DNA of 64,000 bases from Acanthopleura granulata (Eukaryota > Mollusca > Polyplacophora > Chitonida > Chitonidae). Below are positions 61,836 through 64,000 of this stretch, piece after piece. The position numbers and the translations under genes are program-made. The stretch covers positions 3,765,928 through 3,829,927 of the forward strand of contig JABBOT010000015.1 of the NCBI GenBank assembly GCA_016165875.1, in the 5' to 3' direction. Numbering within the stretch: the stretch's first letter is position 1; each line of letters begins with the position of its first letter. The notes below the pieces were generated by a model. The model ran no database searches and was not told the origin of the DNA. It worked only from the letters and a program-made list of their open reading frames with translations.

Positions 61836-62897
61836 ACGCAGGTCATCAGCGTTTCCTCCTTGTGAACAATACACCAGCGATACTTGACAATGCTCAAACC
61901 TACTTCCGCATGTTGTCGGAAATATCAAACAATGCGCCCTGACTGTTAAGAATACACTATCTATTGCTTAGTTTCTTGCGGAATGTTGCTACGTACTTCT
62001 CCTGAATATTCGTGGACAATTCAATATTTCACATTCCAGACTAAACGTTTTCAATAAGTAATTATTTCTCCTCTCCGCCTAAAGTAATTAAGGTTTACGC
62101 CGTGTGGTCAGTTACACATTCATGCTTTTGCGACGACGTGTTGTGAGAAATTTGGTAACATATACCCATCTTTAGTGAGAGAACAACGATCAGTTCAACT
62201 TAAAGGGGCATGGTAGCCCAAGTGTTAGATATTTTAGTGTCATTACAGAATGACTTGAGTATTAGGTACTTTTCCCAAGAAGTAAAAATTAGTTTTTGTT
62301 GTTAATCCAACCACCAGCATTGTATGTTAAGTGAATGTTTAAAAATAACCAAAAAAAACTGAGACCTGAAAAGCCTGCCAGAATATTTAAATGAGGGGTT
62401 GTCAATTGAGTGGAACTGGAGCATGCGCACAGCGCTCGATAAACTTCATATGTAAACGAACATGGCTGATGACACGCGTAAGAGAAAAACTTACGGCTCG
62501 CCAGAAAGAGGCGTAAAAGAGAGCTCAGGAGGTTGACAAGCAAGTCTAGAGTTGTATGTTGTGGTATTTCAGAAAAGGATAAACACAGAGAGGGTGCAGA
62601 TGAGGCACCCTGTATTCTGGTTATTCGTACAAGTTTACGTGTACATCCTTCACTGTTGCCAAGCATGGCGGAGACCCTCACTCGTACCATACTCACTGGT
62701 GCATTTACAACGTGTACATTGTGTAAGACACTACATTCCCCTCGCTACAAAAGAGCTTCCTTTATAAAACAAGAGACAATAACTGTATTTGTCCTTAAGG
62801 CTGAAAAAGAGCATATAGTGTAGTCATAATCAACAGAACTCGAACAACGTTGCCTTTTTTCAAACGCTACTTGTTAAAACAACCAAAGGCATATAAA
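61836..62897. other. SLC5 intron or flank, unannotated
   Basis: No exon, tRNA or clear repeat was supported here. Short open frames on both strands at 62289-62823 lack family features. Confidence 0.4.
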
Positions 62898-63790
62898 CTA
62901 CTCTGTTACAATGCTGAACAACTGGAAAAGAAAATATTCCCAATATCTGACATAATCTCGCATCCAGACAGGCCGATTTCTGGTCCGTCTTGATCTATTA
63001 CACTTAGTTACTGCCTGTTGTGCTACATCAGATTCACTAAAATGATGATTAACATTTTGATTTGGATAAGTAAGGGAAGAACCTGAAAACTGAGCTAATC
63101 TCTGAACATTCAATGTTTTTACATCAGCAGTTAGGTAAGTGTTTGGTCCAACTTTCCTAGTTATCTGTATGGAACTGGAAAATTTACTTTCACCCTTTGG
63201 AACATGTCCTGGTCTTTTTACTGTAACTAAATCACTTGGTTTGACGGTTTGTGATTTTGCATCTTTGCGTTTGTTGGTGTATGTAGTGCTTTTTTCTTGT
63301 TTGGATTCCACGCGTTTGCGCACCATCCTGTCTTCATTAAAAACAGAAGATTTAGTAGCATGGACAATGTCTAACTTAGTTTTTCATGTGACGATCATGG
63401 AGTAAGACAGAAGGTTCAACTCCAGTTGTGAGATGGGGCGTGCATCAGTACACAGGTAAAAAATCTCTGACTGACTTTTTGATTGGTCGTCCTAGAATCT
63501 TAACAGTTTGAACAGCTTCACTGAGAACTTTATTAAAGCGTTCAATTTCTCCATTTCCTTCGGGATGACAAATGGCAGAATGAGTGTGTTTGATGTTTCT
63601 ATCTTTAAGAGACGTTTCAAATTCATACGAATCAAACTGTGGTCCGTGGTCGGTAACAATTCCCTCTGGGAATACCTCGCGAGAAAATACAGACGTTAGA
63701 AAGTCAATTACCGATTCTGTTGTTGTACTTTGTGTCAAGCAAACTTCTGGCCATTTAGTGTAATAATCTATCAATGTAATGGCAAACCTA
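62898..63790 (-). pseudogene. Ty3/gypsy-type integrase fragment, disrupted
   Basis: The minus-strand frame from about 63790 has IDYYTKWPEV, then TDHGPQF and a Glu 36 residues after that Asp (in GNGEIERFN). This is the D,D-35-E catalytic arrangement of retroviral-type integrases in Ty3/gypsy elements. A second frame, 63326-62898, carries the basic, Lys/Pro-rich C-terminal part. The two are separated by an in-frame TGA at 63447-63445 (a CGA-to-TGA change would fit the family) and a one-base frameshift near 63371-63386. Reverse transcriptase, protease, gag and LTRs were not found; the left end of the coding part is truncated. It lies on the strand of the SLC5 gene, presumably in an upstream intron. 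Confidence 0.8.
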
Positions 63791-64000
63791 TTGGCAAACC
63801 AGAGTGAGCCTTTGTGAGCGAAAAGTTATTTTTCCTTAAAATAAACATACTTATATTTATAGGAATAAACAAATTACTTTTCGAAAAGTTTAACCCGGCT
63901 AACGGACCCACCTGGTTGGAGAATCTTCAGCACAAGTACCGGATATGCAATGTTTGAGCATCCAGCCCGGTTACCACATATACACTCACAGGCCACGGGA
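63791..64000. other. Right edge, unannotated
   Basis: AT-rich then mixed sequence. It does not continue the integrase frame and shows no SLC5 exon. Confidence 0.4.

Overview
This window is animal genomic DNA: short coding exons with GT...AG introns, tRNA-derived SINEs, MITE-like inverted repeats and many minisatellites. Gene content and the SINE type suggest a marine lophotrochozoan (mollusc or brachiopod-like), but nothing read here fixes the species. Gene models were assembled by hand from the bases, by following reading frame and intron phase across splice sites. Family assignments come from recognised protein motifs, not from a database search.

Layout. (1) 1-2371, + strand: the last four exons of a far-upstream-element-binding protein (FUBP/KHSRP family), then a long 3'UTR. 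(2) About 5.0-16.4 kb: no convincing gene; SINE fragments, MITE-like elements, a 105-bp tandem duplication and minisatellites. (3) 40550 down to 16395, - strand: a complete Roquin gene (RC3H1/2 orthologue), 17 coding exons, about 1141 aa, with RING, ROQ region, CCCH zinc finger, proline-rich region and coiled-coil tail. A non-coding 5' exon probably lies near 41755-41830. (4) 42246-52236, + strand: a complete NUBPL (IND1) gene, 10 exons, 320 aa, head-to-head with Roquin across a likely shared promoter. (5) 55129-56262, + strand: a two-exon 109-aa glutaredoxin whose active site reads SPDC instead of CPYC. (6) 61712 down to 57698, - strand: the last five exons of an SLC5-family sodium/solute cotransporter, whose 5' part lies beyond the right edge. 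(7) 62898-63790, - strand: a decayed Ty3/gypsy-type integrase fragment, presumably in an intron of the SLC5 gene.

The most unusual signal is structural. At six exon-intron boundaries in three genes (Roquin exons 5, 11, 12 and 15; NUBPL exon 6; the SLC5 exon at 61712-61562), the neighbouring intron holds a tandem array whose repeat unit contains a copy of that exon's own splice site and some exon sequence. Each real junction is therefore the terminal unit of a run of decoy splice sites. Two arrays (periods 30 and 105 bp) stay open in the exon's frame; three place an in-frame stop immediately after the junction; one (55 bp, at a 3' splice site) has lost the AG in many copies. Other Roquin introns carry arrays with no visible exon relationship.

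The genes do not form one pathway. Roquin and FUBP/KHSRP proteins both act on mRNA; NUBPL supplies Fe-S clusters to mitochondrial complex I; the glutaredoxin-like protein is a predicted redox or Fe-S protein; SLC5 proteins are plasma-membrane sodium-coupled transporters.
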